The notes under the pieces are model-generated. The model was given only the letters and a program-made list of their open reading frames with translations. It did not search any database and was not told the DNA's origin. A DNA stretch of 36,024 nt. It comes from a virus. The DNA lies in IMG/VR virus record IMGVR_UViG_3300023202_000381, positions 1-36,024 of that record, one strand, 5' to 3'. Below, one piece after another: positions 23,651 to 33,786 of the stretch; positions within the stretch are counted from its first letter, which is position 1, and each line of letters starts with the position of its first letter. Both the position numbers and the translations under genes were made by a program.

Positions 23651-25924
23651 CCTGCATGCGATACATCCGGCTCGGGCGTCCTGCGGTCGACCCCGTGACG
23701 ATCTCGATATCGCCTTGTTGGATGAGCGTCTCGACGAGCACGCTGAACGTCTTGGCGTCCATCTTCATCCGCTTGAGCAGCACGCTGTGCGGCAGTTCTG
23801 TTCCGGGCGCGTCGCGCAGCTTCTCCAGCAGCTTGAGGCACTCGGCGTGGAACGGGTTGTCCGCCACGTGCGACGCGGCCATGAACAACATGCGCCGGGT
23901 CTGGTGCATGACGAACCGCGACGCCCACTGCACGGCGGCCAGGTTGATGCGTGGCGACTGGTGGTTCTCGCTGATGGCGTACAGCAGCGCCAGCTTGCGC
24001 GTCTGCTCACTGACTCGGCCCCAGACGGTGGTGCCAACCGAGTCGCTTCTGGACTCGGCCTTGGCGTACTCCGCCTCGGCTTCTTCACGCGATTCGATCA
24101 ACAACTGCCGGGCGTCATCGGTGTGGTCCACGATGGCGGGCACGGGATGGACTTCGATCAAATTGTCGCGGTGCTCGCCGGGATGGAATTGCGACCACCA
24201 CGCCGCCGTTTCAACCACACGCTCGGGCAGCTCGCGGATGCTTGGTTCCTGGCCCGAACTTCGCGGGCCGGCCTCAAGGATGATCATGCGGGCGAAGAAG
24301 CCGTTGGTGAGCATCCGCTCGCTGAGCGCCTCGTAGTAGTGATTCGGGATCGCCGTGCCGAAGATCACCAGGCACGGCTGGTCGATCACGCCCGGCGGTG
24401 ACTTTCCGGTGGTGCTCGCCTTGCGACGCATGGGATAGACGCTGTTGGACGAAGAGTACATCGTCAGCAGCGTGCTCATGATCGCTTCGTGCCGGGCGTC
24501 CTTGGCCTTGTTGATCGACTGCAGCATGCCGTCGATTTCGTCGGTCTGGAACAGCATCGTCGGCTTCTGGAACAGCGCGTCCTGGATACCCTCGCCGGAC
24601 GCGAATCGCTCGCCCAAGGCGTCGGCCAGGCCGATCTGATGGAGGACGCGCGTGTTGATCTTGCGCGGCCAATCCTTGCCGGACGCCGAGTGGGCCAGGC
24701 CCAGCAGGTAGATGTTGGTGCGGTTATCGCCGTTGTCACGGACCTTGCGCCCGGCGAGAAAGGCCAGCAGCGATAGCGCCCCGGCGAACGCCATCATCTG
24801 GTTCGGGTACGGCGCGGTCGCCAGGCAGTGGTCCATGACCTCGCTGACGAAACCCGGTACACGCAACATCTCAGCGGGCATCGGCCCCGGGTCGGCGATG
24901 TCTGGCAGCGCGTCGCCGTTGCGATCGTCATTGCGGGCCGGTGACATGGCCACGATGCCGGAGATGTCGACGCCGGGTTGCGTCTCAACCACATCATCGC
25001 TGCCGTACCCCTCGAGGCGCAGCGCCCGGGCTGCCTGTTCGAAATCTCCGCCGTGCTCGAGCAATGCGTACACCGCGAACGGCGAGTAGGCGCGGTTGGG
25101 CTCGAACGGGGCGGCGTTCGATGAGAAGACGTAGAACACGCCATCCCTCAGCGTGGCGGAGGTGCCCGAATCTTTGCCGGGTCGTCGCCAATACTCGTTC
25201 CCGCCGCTTCCGGGGGCGGCGGCCTTGATCCGCACCCAGCCGTGTTCGGCCAGTAGTTCGCCCACGTCGCCACGTGCGTTGAAGTCGTCGCCAGGCCGAT
25301 CGGCTACGCCACCGGCAACCGGTCGCGACACGCGGCCACGTGTTGGCCCCATTGCCGTTGACGGACCATCGATCACCGGCGGCACATATTCGTTCAACTC
25401 CCACGCTGCCTGGAGCAGCGCGTCACGCTCGGCCTCGCTCAGCAGGGGCAGATCGGTCAGGTCGCCGTGCGCCAGCAGGTAGCCGGCCGTCGGCGCGCAG
25501 AGAAAGAGACCGCCTTCGCCACGTGTCTCGATGAGCGTGACGAGCTGGTCGTCAGTCTTTCGCTGCGCCAGCTTCATGTTGCCGCTGACCGCCGTCTCGC
25601 ATCGGTAGATGACGTGGTAACCGCCGGATGGCGTGATCTCGACGACGAGGCGCTCGCGCAAATCGGCCGGCACGCGGTCCCACCACGTTGCGAACAGCTC
25701 GCCGCCGGCGTCGAAGTCAATGATCTCGACGTTCCCCGACACCGTACCGCAGAGGATGCACACGGCGTCGGGGTTGTTTGCCATCCACGCCGACAGCTCC
25801 GCCTCGGAGGGAAGCCGCTTCTGATACCGCTTCCACGTACCGACAGCCGGGCGCTTTTCGGCGCGCTTCGCCGGCAGGACGCAGAGGCCCGCGCTTCGAT
25901 ACGACATGGCGGCGTCAGCCAGCA

Positions 25925-25925
<1 letters not shown>
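23604..25925 (-). CDS. Primase-polymerase with C-terminal ATPase
   Basis: The 773-residue protein has an N-terminal prim-pol domain: NVEIIDFDAGGE at about 65-76 holds the catalytic acids, PSGGYHVIYR at 99-108 and ETRGEGGLFLCAP at 133-145. The C-terminal half is a DUF3987-like helicase/ATPase with LGLAHSASGKDWPRK (408-422) as its nucleotide-binding loop and TMLFQTDEIDGML near 456-468. It would prime and unwind phage DNA. It starts in a one-base overlap with the helicase stop. Its 3' end holds part of the candidate origin repeats, so its C-terminus (KHGGETTPGGET) is low complexity. Confidence 0.85.
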
Positions 25926-27654
<1,729 letters not shown>

Positions 27655-27658
<4 letters not shown>

Positions 27659-28440
27659 GCCGCCACCTCCGTGCCGTCGGGCAGGATGCAGCGGTCGTTC
27701 ATGATCGGGATGGTGTAGAGCGTGTCGCTGCGCCGGCCGAGGTATCCGAGGATGAAGCCGTTGACCCACTCGACGGGCCGGCCCGTGCCGTAGAGCGGGA
27801 TCGGCTTGCACAGACAACCACCTGATCGCGCCTGAATGACCTGCCCGGGCGACCAGATGTTCTGGATGATGCTCGAGTCGGCCCGGTGCGTGTGACCGTG
27901 GATGACGCTCTTGCCCTGGCTGATCTGCAGGTGGTTCTTGGTTGCGTGCCGCGCGTGCGACCAACCATGCACGGCGATGATGCGCGAATTGATGACATGG
28001 TGCGGGTAGCGGCTGTCCGCCGAGCCGTAACGCACGTACTTGAAGCCGGTGCGCCCTCGACTCAGTTGGATGCGGGGTGCCAGCATCGAATACGCGCCGC
28101 GGCCTTCGGTGGTCTGCGCCGCCCAACGGTCGATCCGATACTCGTGATTGCCTTCGACCATGACCAGCCGGTCGCAACACGCCTGCACACGATCGAGCAG
28201 CGCGTTGGCTGTCATCAGGTCCGTCTGGTAGTCGCTTTCGGCCACGCCATACGTCGGCGGGTGGCTGGAGAACTGCCCGCAGTCGAGCAGGTCGCCGAGG
28301 CACACAATCAAGTCGGGCTTGATGCGCTCGGCGGCGCGACAAAACACCTCGACCGCCCGCGCGTTCTGGTGCGGGATATGCACGTCGCCGAAGGCGAGCA
28401 TCGTCTTGGCTTTGATTGGCTTGCCGCTGCGTTTAGCCAT
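27655..28440 (-). CDS. Calcineurin-like metallophosphoesterase
   Basis: The 261-residue protein has the full metallophosphatase set: FGDVHIPH (17-24), GDLLD (49-53), GNHE (near 97) and VIHGHTHR (near 180). These bind two metals and hydrolyse phosphoesters, including nucleic acids. It sits in the replication operon, where related enzymes act in DNA processing. Two adjacent ATG codons (28443 and 28440) follow GGGGGAGGA; the second has better spacing. Confidence 0.8.
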
Positions 28441-29093
28441 CATTCCTCCCCCGCGATCATGGCAGCCGTGCGCGCATAGCCGGCAACGTCGACCAGGTTG
28501 TCGCGCTTGTGGCGATGGGCCTGTCGCGCCAGCTTCACCGCGATCATGCACAACGGCACATCCATCGCCGTGATCTCACAGCGGGGCCGAAGCTTCTCGG
28601 CAAGGATGCCCGTCCACATCTGAGCGGTGCGGGCGAAGTCGTCGCGTGGGTGGCCGTAATCGCTGTGGCGCGTGCCGGCGGTCAGGCGAGCGGCTTCATT
28701 GAGGATGCCCTCGCGCGAGCCGGCTGGCCGGACCTTGGCCACGCTGCCGACGATGACCGAGGCGATTGGTAACTCGGCGATCGGCTCGCTGGTCGTGGCG
28801 TCGAAGATCGGCAGCTCGAGTTCGCGGGCAAGCAGGTACTCGAGCCGCGCTCCGACTGAATCCTCCCAACTCGGCAGCAGCGCCAACGCATCGCACTGAA
28901 GCAGCAACGCCATATCAATGCGGAGGTAGCTGGCGCGCGGCAGGCTGGTCAGGCCGCCAAAATTGTCAGCCGGGTTCACGACCTCCCATCCGTCCTTCTC
29001 CAGCCGGCGTGCCGCCGCGTCGAATGCCGGGAAGTTGTGTTCGGGCAGCCCGGTCATCGGGCCTGCGATGTAGATGCGTCCTTGCCTGGTCAT
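28440..29093 (-). CDS. DUF4406-DUF6378 fusion
   Basis: The 217-residue protein starts RIYIAGPMTGLPEHNFPAFD with DMALLLQCDALALLPSWEDS, the mark of DUF4406, a nucleoside 2-deoxyribosyltransferase-like fold. The C-terminal half (SDYGHPRDDFARTAQMWTGI, then VPLCMIAVKLARQAH) matches DUF6378, which is common in phages. The pair suggests a nucleotide-metabolism role in the replication operon, but the reaction is not known. Confidence 0.75.
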   Translation of the reverse strand: MTRQGRIYIAGPMTGLPEHNFPAFDAAARRLEKDGWEVVNPADNFGGLTSLPRASYLRIDMALLLQCDALALLPSWEDSVGARLEYLLARELELPIFDATTSEPIAELPIASVIVGSVAKVRPAGSREGILNEAARLTAGTRHSDYGHPRDDFARTAQMWTGILAEKLRPRCEITAMDVPLCMIAVKLARQAHRHKRDNLVDVAGYARTAAMIAGEE

Positions 29094-29096
29094 CGG

Positions 29097-29504
29097 TCAG
29101 TTGTTCTCCGGATTAATCGCGCCGCCGCAGAGCGGGCAGCGCCGCAGCGGCATGTCGTGAACGCCCACCTCGATACGGCCGCCTGGCGTGACGTCGCAGC
29201 GCCGCGTGAGCAACAGGTCGATCTGACTGTCGTCCTCGTAGACGCCAGCATGCTCGAGCGAATCGAGCACGGCCTTCTGGATGTTGTCCAGATCGCGCCG
29301 GCGTCGGTCGGGAGGGAACGCATCCATGTCCAGCGCGATGCGCCCGCCAGACGGCGGCTTGCGCGGGCCGTGACCAGCGCCATGGGCCAGGAGGGCGCAG
29401 ACGCTCGCACGAAACGCCCGGCCCTCCCGGCTGGTCACCGTCCGGCCCCGGTAGTGCCGCCAGTAGTGATTGACGCTGGGCGGATAGGGAAGCGTCAGTG
29501 TCAT
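29097..29504 (-). CDS. rusA: RusA-like Holliday junction resolvase
   Basis: The 135-residue protein has the RusA layout: LPYPPSVNHYWRHYRGRTV at the start and DRRRRDLDNIQKAVLDSLEH, then GVYEDDSQI, carrying the catalytic aspartates. RusA dimers cut four-way DNA junctions formed by recombination or replication. A C-terminal CPLCGG hints at a half zinc knuckle. ATG at 29504, with GGGAGG four bases upstream, overlaps the previous stop by four bases. Confidence 0.85.
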   Translation of the reverse strand: MTLTLPYPPSVNHYWRHYRGRTVTSREGRAFRASVCALLAHGAGHGPRKPPSGGRIALDMDAFPPDRRRRDLDNIQKAVLDSLEHAGVYEDDSQIDLLLTRRCDVTPGGRIEVGVHDMPLRRCPLCGGAINPENN

Positions 29505-29791
29505 GCCGCCTCCCGATCCCATGGAATCTCGGCTAGCAGGTCGTCACCGGCTTCCTGCTCGCGCCGCCATTCCAGAAGGCTCTCCAGTTCCACCTCGGCA
29601 GCGGCGCGACTGGCGAACTCCTGCCTGCATCTGACATCCTTCGTCCAGATCAGGCCGTCGAACGGTTCGCGGCTCATCCAGTGCCCGAAGTCGAGATCGT
29701 GGATGCAGTAGAAGGTGCGAGACACTGAGCCGTCGCAAGTCTCGACGATCTTCACGACGCGCTCATTGAAGGTCTTGTCGTCGTTGTTCAT
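29501..29791 (-). CDS. Small protein of unknown function
   Basis: This 96-residue protein is acidic with a mixed fold (FYCIHDLDFGHWMSREPFDG, then EVELESLLEWRREQEA). AAGGAGG lies eight bases before its ATG, and its stop overlaps the RusA start. It has no recognised domain. Its place in the recombination run suggests an accessory role only by association. Confidence 0.6.
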   Translation of the reverse strand: MNNDDKTFNERVVKIVETCDGSVSRTFYCIHDLDFGHWMSREPFDGLIWTKDVRCRQEFASRAAAEVELESLLEWRREQEAGDDLLAEIPWDREAA

Positions 29792-29804
29792 TATGCTCGC
29801 CTCC

Positions 29805-30269
29805 TTATCGCTTCCACGGCGGGGTGTTGTCGGCCACCGGCGCTTGGGGCTGCTGGCCGTTGGCGCTGGCAGCGTCCTTGCGGGCGTAGCCTTTGATCTC
29901 GTTGGTCAGTTCCCCGGTGTCCTCGCGTTTCTTGAGCTTGACGGTGATCACGATCGGCAGGTTGTGCAGGTCCACGCTGTCGCGCGGCTGCATGACGCCG
30001 ACGGCGTGGCAGATGGCCGACAGTTCGCTGCGCGAGATCTTCACCGCCGTGGCGTTGGGGTTGTTGAGGTTCAGCCGCGCCCAGAGGATGCGGTTCTTGT
30101 ACTCACCCTCCAGGATTGTGAACGTCAGCTCGAGGTAGCTGCCGTTGCCTGACTTGACGGGCTTCATTTCCGAGGCGGTGATGGCGGCGAGGTACTTGCC
30201 CGCCGGAAGCGGCTCGAAACTGGTGGTCGGTTCGACTTCGGTCGCGTTGAATCCGTTGAGATTCGCCAT
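29805..30269 (-). CDS. DUF669 single-strand DNA-binding-like protein
   Basis: The 154-residue protein opens with FEPLPAGKYLAAITASEMKP and GSYLELTFTILEGEYKNRIL, the marks of DUF669, a phage family related to ssDNA-binding proteins. The tail is disordered and ends in DNTPPWKR. It lies between the Sak4-like ATPase and the other recombination genes, as such proteins usually do. Confidence 0.75.
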   Translation of the reverse strand: MANLNGFNATEVEPTTSFEPLPAGKYLAAITASEMKPVKSGNGSYLELTFTILEGEYKNRILWARLNLNNPNATAVKISRSELSAICHAVGVMQPRDSVDLHNLPIVITVKLKKREDTGELTNEIKGYARKDAASANGQQPQAPVADNTPPWKR

Positions 30270-30272
30270 GGG

Positions 30273-31073
30273 TCAGTTCTCCGTGTTGTGGGTGGTGGTG
30301 TCGGAATCGGTGTCGCCGACCAGGCGCAGGCCCGGCCCGGGCGACTGGTCGCGGGAGGTGTTCATCGCCTCCATCAGCGCCGGCCACGACAGCGGCAGTT
30401 GCGGCGGCAGGCCGTAGCGGTTCTTTGCGAGAATGACGTTGGTGCCCTCGGTCAGCAGCGTGCGCTGGTTGCCGTCGCGCGAGGCGTATAACACCGCGTC
30501 GGCCCATTCGATGAACGGCGGCGCGATCCACTGCGGCAGATCGGGCGCGGCCAGTCGCAGGTCGAAGCCTTCCGGCGCGGTCATGCGGGTGTTGGCGGCG
30601 TGGGCCAACAGGATGATGGCAAGCCCAGAGTCGGCGACGGCGTTGAGCATCGGCAGCAGGTCGCGGTAGACGATGTTCTGCACGATCTCGCGGGCTTTGA
30701 AATACCCGCCGTGAGCGGTGCCCAGCGTGTTGGTAATGTCGCCCTGGGCTTTGCCATCGAGGTCCAGCACGACGTGCTCGACGATGCGCTGCACCATCCA
30801 GTCGATGGTGTCGATGGCCAGCGCCGAAACGTCATCGCCCGGGGGCGGCGGCGACGAGGCCAGTTCGACCAGCCACTGGCGCATCTGCGGCCAGGACTGC
30901 AGGTACGGCGTGCGCTTCAGCCCGCGCACCGCCCCGGCACCGTTCTCGCAATCGATCAGGATCGCGTCGGCCGATGCGGCGAAGGTGGTCTTGCCGACGC
31001 CCGGCTGGCCGTAGACGATCATCTTCGGCGGCGAGGGCGTGGTCGTGTTGATCAGTGAATCCATCAGTGGCAT
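30273..31073 (-). CDS. Sak4-like RecA-family ATPase
   Basis: The 266-residue protein has a Walker A YGQPGVGKTTF at 21-31, then DTIDW as a likely Walker B near 97-101, and LAIILLAHAANTRM as the sensor strand. This matches AAA_24/Sak4 single-strand annealing proteins. It would catalyse strand pairing with the exonuclease and the DUF669 protein. ATG at 31073 has GGAG seven bases upstream and lies within the end of the previous gene. Confidence 0.85.
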   Translation of the reverse strand: MPLMDSLINTTTPSPPKMIVYGQPGVGKTTFAASADAILIDCENGAGAVRGLKRTPYLQSWPQMRQWLVELASSPPPPGDDVSALAIDTIDWMVQRIVEHVVLDLDGKAQGDITNTLGTAHGGYFKAREIVQNIVYRDLLPMLNAVADSGLAIILLAHAANTRMTAPEGFDLRLAAPDLPQWIAPPFIEWADAVLYASRDGNQRTLLTEGTNVILAKNRYGLPPQLPLSWPALMEAMNTSRDQSPGPGLRLVGDTDSDTTTHNTEN

Positions 31074-31378
31074 TGCAGTTCTCCGTTGTTCGGGGTTGCG
31101 CCGCAGATGTGGGCGTACCAGGTGATCGCTCGCCGTCCGCTGACGCGGCAGGTGCGTGCCGGGCCGTTGCAGACCAGGCCATCAGCCCGCAATCCCGGCA
31201 GGCGCTTGTGGGCCTTGATGTCGATGCAGTCTTCGATCTCGCGGGCGGTTGCGCCGGGCATCTTCATGAGCGCCGCCAGGCACATGGCGCGCTGCTGTTT
31301 CGCAGCGCCGCCGATCTCCATTTCTCGCCCGGCCAGCGCCGAGGTCGGCGGGTCGCTGTTGCGGTAGTTGCGAATCAT
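31064..31378 (-). CDS. Small winged-helix-like protein
   Basis: The 104-residue protein begins MIRNYRNSDPPTSALAGREM. The central section (AMCLAALMKMPGATAREIED, then HKRLPGLRADGLV) reads as a winged helix and the C-terminus has several cysteines. GGAG lies seven bases before the ATG at 31378. A much longer in-frame extension reaching 31750 runs through non-coding structure and is rejected. It is probably a DNA-binding accessory of the recombination set. Confidence 0.6.
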   Translation of the reverse strand: MIRNYRNSDPPTSALAGREMEIGGAAKQQRAMCLAALMKMPGATAREIEDCIDIKAHKRLPGLRADGLVCNGPARTCRVSGRRAITWYAHICGATPNNGELQCH

Positions 31379-31451
31379 GTCGGTACTCCTGACTGTCTTG
31401 CGGTCATGGTTCATGTCCTCAGTCGCTGGCCAGCACCCAGGAAGTTGGGAA

Positions 31452-31527
31452 TGGCAGGTGCGGGAGTCGAACCCGCCCCCAGAAGTTCTCTTGTGCGAGA
31501 CTTCCGAGGCCCATTCCGGGGGCTGCC
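31452..31527 (-). ncRNA. tRNA-like structured element
   Basis: On the minus strand, a 76-base segment ends with a textbook T-arm (GCGGG, loop TTCGACT, CCCGC) followed by seven bases and a terminal A, as in the 3' half of a tRNA. GGCAG at the 5' end pairs with CTGCC at the 3' end, but the inner acceptor bases do not pair, and no 7-base anticodon loop is found; instead GAAGT pairs with ACTTC around a long loop. An alternative 7-bp closing stem is GGAATGG with CCATTCC. The adjacent 31533-31587 segment has a perfect 9-base inverted repeat. It could be a degenerate tRNA, an attachment-site remnant, or a new RNA. Confidence 0.4.
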
Positions 31528-31532
31528 GAAGT

Positions 31533-31587
31533 GCGCCCGTGGGGTGGCCGTCGCGTTTGGTGGACTCGCCACAAGCCGCACGGGCGC
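31533..31587. repeat. 9-base inverted repeat beside the tRNA-like element
   Basis: GCGCCCGTG (31533-31541) and CACGGGCGC (31579-31587) are exact complements with a 37-base interior that itself contains GTGG/CCAC pairing. With the tRNA-like element it fills most of the 236-base gap between the exonuclease and the winged-helix gene. Confidence 0.6.
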
Positions 31588-31614
31588 GGGAGATGTGTCC
31601 GGGAAATTCCGGGG

Positions 31615-32421
31615 TCAGGCCACATCGAGCACGCGCACCTCCTCGTATCCCGTGGGCCAGTGGTCGCGCTGGTGGCAGACCTGAAGCCACCGGATGGCGG
31701 CTTCGTTTTCGCGTTGGGCGATGGCCAGCGTGTCGTCGCTGACCAACCACACGCCGCAGCGGAAGGGTTGCTTCTTCTCGACGGCGACCAGATGCACCGG
31801 CACGTACTGGTCGATCACCTGAGCGAGAACGGCCCGGTAGAACGCCATCTGGCGGTGGTAGCCGTAGCGGCGCGCGTCGGACTCAAACCAGCACAAGTCA
31901 TCGCAGGTCTTGAAGTCAACGATGCCGCGATGCGGATGCGTCCAATCGATACGAATCTGACATGGCGTGCCGCAGTACTTGGCCCGCAGAACGCCCTCGG
32001 ACCGGCCATACAACAGCAAGTCCACGGCCTTGTTGTTGCTGGCGACACCGGTGGCCATCTGTTCGATCAGGTCCACCTGGTCGTGACTGAGCACCGGCTT
32101 GCCTTGGGCCTCGGCCCATGCGGCGAAGGCCTTCGTGTTCGACCCAAACGGCTTGTTGGTCTTGGGATTGATCGGCCCGCCAAGCGCGAACTGCGTCTCG
32201 TAGACATCGCGGCCCTCGAGAATGCGGACGTGCGCGGCTCGGCCGAGCAGGTAGGCGGGCGAGTCCTTGTCTTTGATCAGCCCGATCGCCTTACGGCGAT
32301 GCAGCAGCGGGCATTTCACGAAGTCCCGCAACTGATGGGATGACAGATACTCGCTCGCCTTGGCGTGATACTGCTGCGCCGGTTCGACTTCCAAGATGTT
32401 CAGGTCAATGTTCAAATCCAT
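31615..32421 (-). CDS. PD-(D/E)XK exonuclease
   Basis: The 268-residue protein has a GRAAHVRILEG helix at 60-70, an IRIDW strand at 156-160, then GIVDFKT at 166-172 with the D169/K171 pair of the PD-(D/E)XK core, and a YHRQMAFYRAV helix at 188-198. These match phage RecE/lambda-Exo-like nucleases (PDDEXK_1). It would resect DNA ends for the Sak4-like annealing ATPase downstream. ATG at 32421 has only a weak upstream site. Confidence 0.85.
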   Translation of the reverse strand: MDLNIDLNILEVEPAQQYHAKASEYLSSHQLRDFVKCPLLHRRKAIGLIKDKDSPAYLLGRAAHVRILEGRDVYETQFALGGPINPKTNKPFGSNTKAFAAWAEAQGKPVLSHDQVDLIEQMATGVASNNKAVDLLLYGRSEGVLRAKYCGTPCQIRIDWTHPHRGIVDFKTCDDLCWFESDARRYGYHRQMAFYRAVLAQVIDQYVPVHLVAVEKKQPFRCGVWLVSDDTLAIAQRENEAAIRWLQVCHQRDHWPTGYEEVRVLDVA

Positions 32422-32450
32422 GGTCTCACTCGCATCGGTGTGTCCCGGGG

Positions 32451-32507
32451 CCGTTTTCCCCTGGGGGGCATAAGTCAATTACCCGGCGCAGGGGAAAACG
32501 GGCGGGA
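32451..32507 (-). promoter_or_regulatory. 44-base element copy B with a 13-base inverted repeat
   Basis: Copy B (32464-32507) matches the element at 16011-16054 in about 37 of 44 positions. It additionally forms half of a perfect 13-base inverted repeat: CCGTTTTCCCCTG at 32451-32463 and CAGGGGAAAACGG at 32489-32501. No T run follows, so termination is unlikely. It lies 42 bases upstream of the exonuclease start and 6 bases beyond the sigma-like factor's stop, a fitting place for a promoter or operator of the recombination run. Confidence 0.55.
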
Positions 32508-32513
32508 CAAACA

Positions 32514-33110
32514 TCACGACAGGTACTGATCGAGGCCCTTGGCTTTGAAAAACTCGCGCAGCTGGGCCAGGTGCTTCTCGCGGAAGGTGCTGCGAGGAAT
32601 GCCCATCTCCCGCGCCGCCTGCGTGACCGACATGCACTGCAACAACTCCACAGCCCGACGCAGCTCCGGCGACAGATCCTCAAGCACCGACGCGATGTCG
32701 ATGCGGAGGTGGTTGCGCTCCTCCGCCGGACGGCGGTACTTGCCGCTGCGAATGTCGGGATCGTCCTGGTCGATGAGGCTGTACCGCGGGACCGGATCCG
32801 AATCGATCCCGATGTTGATCTCGTCGTTGAGCGAGCAGACTTCACGACGGTGGTCGCGCTTCTCCATCTGGCGATGCCGGATCAGATTGCGGCCTTTGCG
32901 GTCGATGACGCATGTGACGAACAACTTGAAGTTCGACTTGCTCGGGTCGTACTTCGCCAGCCGTTCCAGCAGGTCCAGAATCATCTCCTGCTTGATGTCA
33001 TCGATGTCGTCAAGGGTGAAGCCCGCCTTGCCGACGAGCTGCGTTGCCTTGATGTTGACCATGTCCAGTGCGAAATCGTCGAAATCATGAAGTCGATTGT
33101 TGGTGTCCAC
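32514..33110 (-). CDS. Sigma-70-like factor
   Basis: The 198-residue protein has a region-2-like helical block (FTLDDIDDIKQEMILDLLER, then YDPSKSNFKLFVTCVIDRKG) with an IRHRQ end, an acidic middle, and a region-4-like HTH near 150-185 (SPELRRAVELLQCMSVTQAA, then MGIPRSTFREKHLAQL). It should direct RNA polymerase to phage promoters. The start is a GTG at 33110 with GGGAGGT five bases upstream; that site is paired in a hairpin. It follows a 186-base leader rich in structure. Confidence 0.75.
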   Translation of the reverse strand: MDTNNRLHDFDDFALDMVNIKATQLVGKAGFTLDDIDDIKQEMILDLLERLAKYDPSKSNFKLFVTCVIDRKGRNLIRHRQMEKRDHRREVCSLNDEINIGIDSDPVPRYSLIDQDDPDIRSGKYRRPAEERNHLRIDIASVLEDLSPELRRAVELLQCMSVTQAAREMGIPRSTFREKHLAQLREFFKAKGLDQYLS

Positions 33111-33115
33111 TTGGG

Positions 33116-33222
33116 ACCTCCCGTTGGCCGGGAGGCGTCGTGTGGATGCCGACAGAGGCTGCGACCACAAACAATGGAGGCGTTGCAGGATTGCCGCTTC
33201 TGCGGCACCCACAACGCCTCCA
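33116..33222 (-). promoter_or_regulatory. Candidate RNA switch in the sigma-factor leader
   Basis: Four segments lie in order on the minus strand. Segment 1 is TGGAGGCGTTG (33222-33212), 2 is its exact complement CAACGCCTCCA (33185-33175), 3 is ACGCCTCCCG (33138-33129) and 4 is CGGGAGGT (33123-33116), which contains the ribosome binding site. 1 pairs with 2 (11 bp) and 3 pairs with 4 (7 bp), hiding the site. Alternatively 1 pairs with 3 (10 bp with one G-U), freeing it. This is an attenuator-like layout; a 6-bp inner hairpin lies between 1 and 2. Confidence 0.55.
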
Positions 33223-33270
33223 CTTCGTGGCCGGTTAGTTGTGCTGTGTCTTCAAGTCGTGAATTACGTT

Positions 33271-33295
33271 CGATCAGGGGAGCCGAACCCCATCG
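33271..33295. repeat. Hairpin after the unknown phage gene
   Basis: GGGG (33277-33280) pairs with CCCC (33288-33291), and CGAT (33271) with ATCG (33295), around an AGCCGAA loop. It lies just beyond the stop of the 33297-33659 gene. No T run follows, so it is a weak terminator at best or part of the sigma-factor leader. Confidence 0.4.
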
Positions 33296-33296
33296 C

Positions 33297-33659
33297 TCAG
33301 GCGTACACCTCCTCGACGGTCATGCGGAAAGGCAGACCGCGTTGAATCTCGATGCATGGGATCACGCCGTCGCCCAGCGCCTCCAGTTGGGCGAACAGAT
33401 CGCGGACTTGGGCTTTGAGTGTGAAGTCAGACTTGGCGGCTTCTGGACGCGGCCCGTTGTCCCCGCCGAACTTGATCTCGCGGATGATGCGCGGCGGCGG
33501 GTCCATGACCGGCTCGCCGCGCCGAACGTTGAGCCGTTCGATGCGCCCGAAATTGATCCGCTGCATCAGCTCAACGAGGCGACCCTTCGGCGCGGTCAAA
33601 GTCGATTTTGTGAGGGTGTCTCGGGGTGGGTCGGTGACGATCTTGTGGCTTGAGGCCAT
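33297..33659 (-). CDS. Protein of unknown function
   Basis: The 120-residue protein has a conserved-looking LVELMQRINFGRIERLNVRR, then MDPPPRIIREIKFGGDNGPR and a C-terminal VIPCIEIQRGLPFRMTVEE. Proteins of this type seem to recur in Planctomycetota elements; no function is known. GAGGA lies before its ATG. It is the first gene after the intergenic region with the terminator at 33826-33851. Confidence 0.6.
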   Translation of the reverse strand: MASSHKIVTDPPRDTLTKSTLTAPKGRLVELMQRINFGRIERLNVRRGEPVMDPPPRIIREIKFGGDNGPRPEAAKSDFTLKAQVRDLFAQLEALGDGVIPCIEIQRGLPFRMTVEEVYA

Positions 33660-33767
33660 GGTGTCCTCAAGGCCGGTCGAATTGCTCCCGAATCAGCCGT
33701 CTCGCGCACGGTCGAAGGTCTGTGCCGCGGCAACTCACCGCGAGGACTCACAGGTGCGGTCGGGGCT

Positions 33768-33786
33768 GATCGGTTTCGAGCCGATC
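33768..33786. promoter_or_regulatory. Inverted repeat upstream of the 33297-33659 gene
   Basis: GATCGG (33768-33773) and CCGATC (33781-33786) form a 6-base palindrome with a 7-base spacer, 109 bases from the gene start. In the otherwise featureless 33660-33825 stretch it is the only clear candidate operator. Confidence 0.35.

Noticed and set aside
31379-31750. N-terminal extension of the winged-helix gene
   Set aside because: It runs through the tRNA-like element and a 9-base inverted repeat and has no start signal; GGAG precedes the ATG at 31378.
32451-32501. Rho-independent terminator
   Set aside because: The stem is perfect but no T run follows on either strand.
33768-33786. tRNA T-arm
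   Set aside because: The loop TTTCGAG does not match the T-loop consensus and no acceptor or anticodon stem can be drawn around it.
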